Of a stretch of DNA of 64,000 nucleotides, positions 61,454 through 64,000 are shown one piece after another. The stretch covers positions 62,001 to 126,000 of the forward strand of contig JAEYWY010000035.1 of NCBI GenBank assembly GCA_023428695.1. The letters run 5' to 3'. The stretch is from Bacteroidota bacterium. GTDB taxonomy: Bacteria; Bacteroidota; Bacteroidia; Cytophagales; Cyclobacteriaceae. Every line of letters begins with the position of its first letter. The stretch's first letter is position 1. The position numbers and the translations under genes were made by a program. The notes below the pieces were generated by a model that saw nothing but the letters and a program-made list of their open reading frames with translations, did not search any database and was not told where the DNA came from.

Positions 61454-63820
61454 ATGTTTAGAAATTACTTCCTGATAACGCTGCGAACGCTTCAAAAAAA
61501 TGGTGTGTACTCATTCATTAACATTTTTGGATTGAGTGTGGGAATCGCGTGCAGTATTTTTATCATGTTATGGGTCAGTCACGAATTGTCGTGGGATAAC
61601 TTTCACGCGAAACGCGACAGGCTTGCGCGTGTATACATCAGCGGACAAGGTGACAACGGTATCTATACACAAATGGCGATTCCGCTTCCGCTTTGGGAGG
61701 CTCTTCGCCAGAATGAGCCCGGGATCAAACACGTGGCCCCAACAAACTGGGGTGCAACGTATCTGCTCACCTATGGCGATAAAAGACTCTACAAGCAAGG
61801 CTACTATGCGGGCAACGACTTCCTGAAAATGTTTTCGTTTCCCCTCGTACACGGATCACCTGATCAACAACTGTCGGATCCCACAACGATGGTCCTTACG
61901 GTGTCTGCTGCAAAATCATTATTTGGTGACGAAGACCCCATCGGAAAAATCGTTCGTGTTGATGACAATGTTGATCTCACCGTCACGGGCGTTGTCGAAG
62001 ATGTTCCTTCCAATTCGACATTCAACTTCGAATGCCTCATTCCATTTACGACCTACCTGAACGTAGAACCCTGGGTAAAAAATGCACTCGACCATTGGGG
62101 AAATAATTCTTTCAACCTGTATGTTGAATTCGAAGAGAACGTTGATCCTGTCCAGGTCGAAGCGCGGGTGAAAAATATCATTAAGGAGAGAAGCAATGAG
62201 GAGGAGAATGTCGAAGTCACTTTCCTCCCGATGGAACGCTGGAGGCTTTACAGCGAATTCAAGAACGGGAAAAGCGTTTCAGGAAACATCGTGTATGTCC
62301 GCATGTTTACCATCATTGCTGTGTTCATACTCATCATTGCATGTATAAACTTCACCAACCTTGCTACGGCACGTTCCGAAAAAAGGGCGCGCGAAGTCGG
62401 GATCCGTAAAAGCATCGGTTCACGTCGCAAGGAACTGATCATGCAGTTTATGGGGGAGACGTTTTTCACAACACTGGTCGCCTTCCTGATTGCTGTTGGA
62501 ATTGTTGAAGTCGGGTTGCCTTTCTACAACTCCATTGTTGAGAAACAACTATCTGTTGATTATGCGAATCCCTATTGGTATGCAGCCGGCCTGGGTGTGA
62601 TTATCCTCACCGGACTCGCCGCAGGAAGTTACCCTGCGTTGTACCTATCCGCATTTCAACCCGCGGAAGTCCTGAAGGGTAAGATGCATTCAGGGAAGGC
62701 TGGCGCGGTGCCAAGAAAAGTCCTCGTCACACTTCAGTTCTTTGTCTCGATAGCGCTCATCATTGCAACTGCAGTCATTTATTTTCAGCTGCATCACCTT
62801 AAGAATCGTCCCACCGGATATGATTCGAACAACCTTGTAACGGTTCCAAATACAGGCGATATTCTGAAAAACTACAATGCGATTAAAAACGAGCTTATCT
62901 CGGGAGAACTTGCGTCATCGGTGACAACATCGAACAGTCCCATCACAGCAATTTATGCGTATAACGGCGGTCTGGAATGGTCTGGAAAGCGCGAAGACCA
63001 ACGGGGAAGTTTTGCGACCATCGGAGTCAGTCATGACTATTCCAAAACAATGGGAACGACGATCATTGAAGGCCGCGACTTCTCTCCTGAGTTTACAGAT
63101 TCAACATCAATTATTTTGAATGAAGCGGCGGTCGCATATATGGGATTCCAAAATCCGATAGGTGAAAAAATTCACTTCTGGGACACAACGTTTACGGTTG
63201 TCGGTGTGATGAAAGATGTTGTGATGGCGTCACCTGCGCGATCAGTTGACCCCACGGTCTTCGTATTCGATCCGAGCTGGTGCAGTGATGTTACGATACG
63301 TCTTGGTGATCGCTATGGCGCACAGGAAGCGATGTCGAAGATCGAAGATATATTCAGGAAGTACAATCCGGCGTATCCATTCGTGTATCGCTTCAGTGAT
63401 CAGGAGTTCACACGGAAGTTTCAAGCCATCAATCAGATTGGAAATCTGGCCAACCTCTTTTCATCTTTGGCCATCCTGATTTCGTGTCTTGGCCTCTTTG
63501 GTCTTGCTGCCTTCACCGCGGAGCAGCGTACAAAGGAAATCGGCATTCGCAAAGTGCTGGGTGCGACAGTCGGCAACGTGGTTATGTTACTTTCAAAAGA
63601 TTTCACCAAGCTTGTCCTTGTATCATTCGTCATTGCGGCACCCGTCTCGGCGTGGATGATGAACAATTGGCTGAGTCAGTACGAGTACCGCATCAGCATC
63701 GAATGGTGGATACTCGCAGGTGCAGGTAGCGCGGCACTTCTGCTCGCAATCGTGGTGGTGAGCTATCAGGCCATGCGCGCTGCATCAGCGAATCCAGTGA
63801 CTTCACTTCGAAGTGAATAA
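61454..63820 (+). CDS. ABC transporter permease, MacB/FtsX type (second of two)
   Basis: 788 residues, with the same layout as the preceding gene (helix, MacB domain, FtsX domain with GIRKSIGS, second MacB domain, FtsX domain with GIRKVLGA). It starts 3 bp after the first permease's stop, so they form one transcript and probably arose by duplication. Sequences have diverged, so they may form a heterodimer (inference). Confidence 0.9.
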   Translation: MFRNYFLITLRTLQKNGVYSFINIFGLSVGIACSIFIMLWVSHELSWDNFHAKRDRLARVYISGQGDNGIYTQMAIPLPLWEALRQNEPGIKHVAPTNWGATYLLTYGDKRLYKQGYYAGNDFLKMFSFPLVHGSPDQQLSDPTTMVLTVSAAKSLFGDEDPIGKIVRVDDNVDLTVTGVVEDVPSNSTFNFECLIPFTTYLNVEPWVKNALDHWGNNSFNLYVEFEENVDPVQVEARVKNIIKERSNEEENVEVTFLPMERWRLYSEFKNGKSVSGNIVYVRMFTIIAVFILIIACINFTNLATARSEKRAREVGIRKSIGSRRKELIMQFMGETFFTTLVAFLIAVGIVEVGLPFYNSIVEKQLSVDYANPYWYAAGLGVIILTGLAAGSYPALYLSAFQPAEVLKGKMHSGKAGAVPRKVLVTLQFFVSIALIIATAVIYFQLHHLKNRPTGYDSNNLVTVPNTGDILKNYNAIKNELISGELASSVTTSNSPITAIYAYNGGLEWSGKREDQRGSFATIGVSHDYSKTMGTTIIEGRDFSPEFTDSTSIILNEAAVAYMGFQNPIGEKIHFWDTTFTVVGVMKDVVMASPARSVDPTVFVFDPSWCSDVTIRLGDRYGAQEAMSKIEDIFRKYNPAYPFVYRFSDQEFTRKFQAINQIGNLANLFSSLAILISCLGLFGLAAFTAEQRTKEIGIRKVLGATVGNVVMLLSKDFTKLVLVSFVIAAPVSAWMMNNWLSQYEYRISIEWWILAGAGSAALLLAIVVVSYQAMRAASANPVTSLRSE

Positions 63821-63873
63821 TCACGAAACGCCACCGTTTGTTGTTACACCGCGCATGATGACCATCACGGATT

Positions 63874-64000
63874 TCAACGACGAACCGACAGGACCTTCGC
63901 CGGACGGACAGTCTTCAGTGCCTTGCCAACGGAAAGGATATTTGTCAGGCACCGGTCACCCGATCCCCGGTGCCAGAATGCAATGTATGCATTTGTGGTT
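63874..64000 (-). CDS. possible C-terminal end of a gene running off the right edge
   Basis: From the right edge inward, the minus-strand frame ends at a TGA (63874-63876) and reads 41 codons without interruption, including IAFWHRGSGDRCLTNILSVG. The plus strand is also open here, so coding is not proved. An 8-bp inverted repeat, GGCACCGG / CCGGTGCC (63948-63974), lies within it. The gap 63821-63873 shows nothing else. Confidence 0.3.
   Translation of the reverse strand, partial: TTNAYIAFWHRGSGDRCLTNILSVGKALKTVRPAKVLSVRR

Noticed and set aside
63948..63974. The stem-loop GGCACCGG / CCGGTGCC as a terminator
   Set aside because: It has no adjacent T-run on either strand and lies within a possible reading frame; left as an unexplained inverted repeat.
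1..64000. CRISPR arrays, tRNA or rRNA genes, transposases and prophage genes
   Set aside because: I looked for regularly spaced repeats, tRNA-like cloverleaf arms and recombinase motifs by eye and saw none; a tRNA could still have been missed without a covariance search.

Overview
The window looks like a chromosomal segment of a gliding-type Bacteroidota, most likely order Cytophagales (inference). Supporting signs are the gliding-motility ABC genes gldA, gldF and gldG, a small secreted protein built around a type IX secretion (T9SS) sorting domain, an FG-GAP surface protein, TonB-dependent transport genes, a triple-Y regulator, DUF3347, DUF1761 and DUF3857 proteins, and promoter elements matching the Bacteroidota consensus TTG - about 17-23 nt - TAnnTTTG. 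No tRNA, rRNA, CRISPR array, transposase or prophage gene was seen. Most of the window is ordinary chromosomal gene content.

Layout. 1-3171 (minus): an ECF sigma factor, a TonB-like membrane protein and a large FG-GAP protein that runs off the left edge. 3466-5538: a 39-residue His-rich membrane peptide, then molybdopterin genes moaE, moaD and a divergent moaA. 5595-12218: a YfhO-type membrane protein, a universal stress protein (USP), a threonine aldolase, a near-minimal T9SS-domain protein and the bifunctional NAD(P)HX repair enzyme. Two mosaic non-coding repeat blocks lie at 8050-8235 and 12240-12412. 12413-15185: a nuoABCD block only. 15244-18115: DUF1761, SRPBCC, and a LytS/LytTR two-component pair. 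18116-20781: a SUI1-type factor, a membrane J-domain protein, a second USP and a DUF456 protein. 20827-21144: two decayed gene fragments (glyoxalase and left-handed beta-helix acyltransferase) joined together.

21197-27339 (minus) encodes an envelope and metal-related group: a FecA-like TonB-dependent receptor, a vanadium-haloperoxidase/PAP2 lipoprotein, an outer-membrane protein, an unknown membrane-anchored protein and a DUF3347 lipoprotein. 27583-31560: a third USP, a CDGSH iron-sulfur protein and two glycosyltransferases. 31626-34381: a copper module (Cys-rich four-helix copper-storage protein, HMA chaperone, AraC regulator with its own N-terminal CxxC segment). 34431-43507: a membrane-tethered triple-Y/LuxR regulator divergent from a GH3 beta-glucosidase, a DUF3857 transglutaminase-like protein and a YfcE-like phosphoesterase.

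43519-49036 (minus): gldA-gldF-gldG-DUF4340 followed by dnaN. 49171-55377: a thioredoxin-fold protein, an unknown cytosolic protein, a polyprenyl diphosphate synthase (probably the menaquinone side chain), CorA, a Na+/Ca2+ exchanger and a coiled-coil lipoprotein. 55576-63820 (plus): type II NADH dehydrogenase, Kup potassium transporter and two tandem MacB/FtsX-type permeases. A possible partial gene lies at the right edge.

Start codons were moved inward wherever a signal peptide, family N-terminus or promoter position argued for it; each case is stated in the entry.
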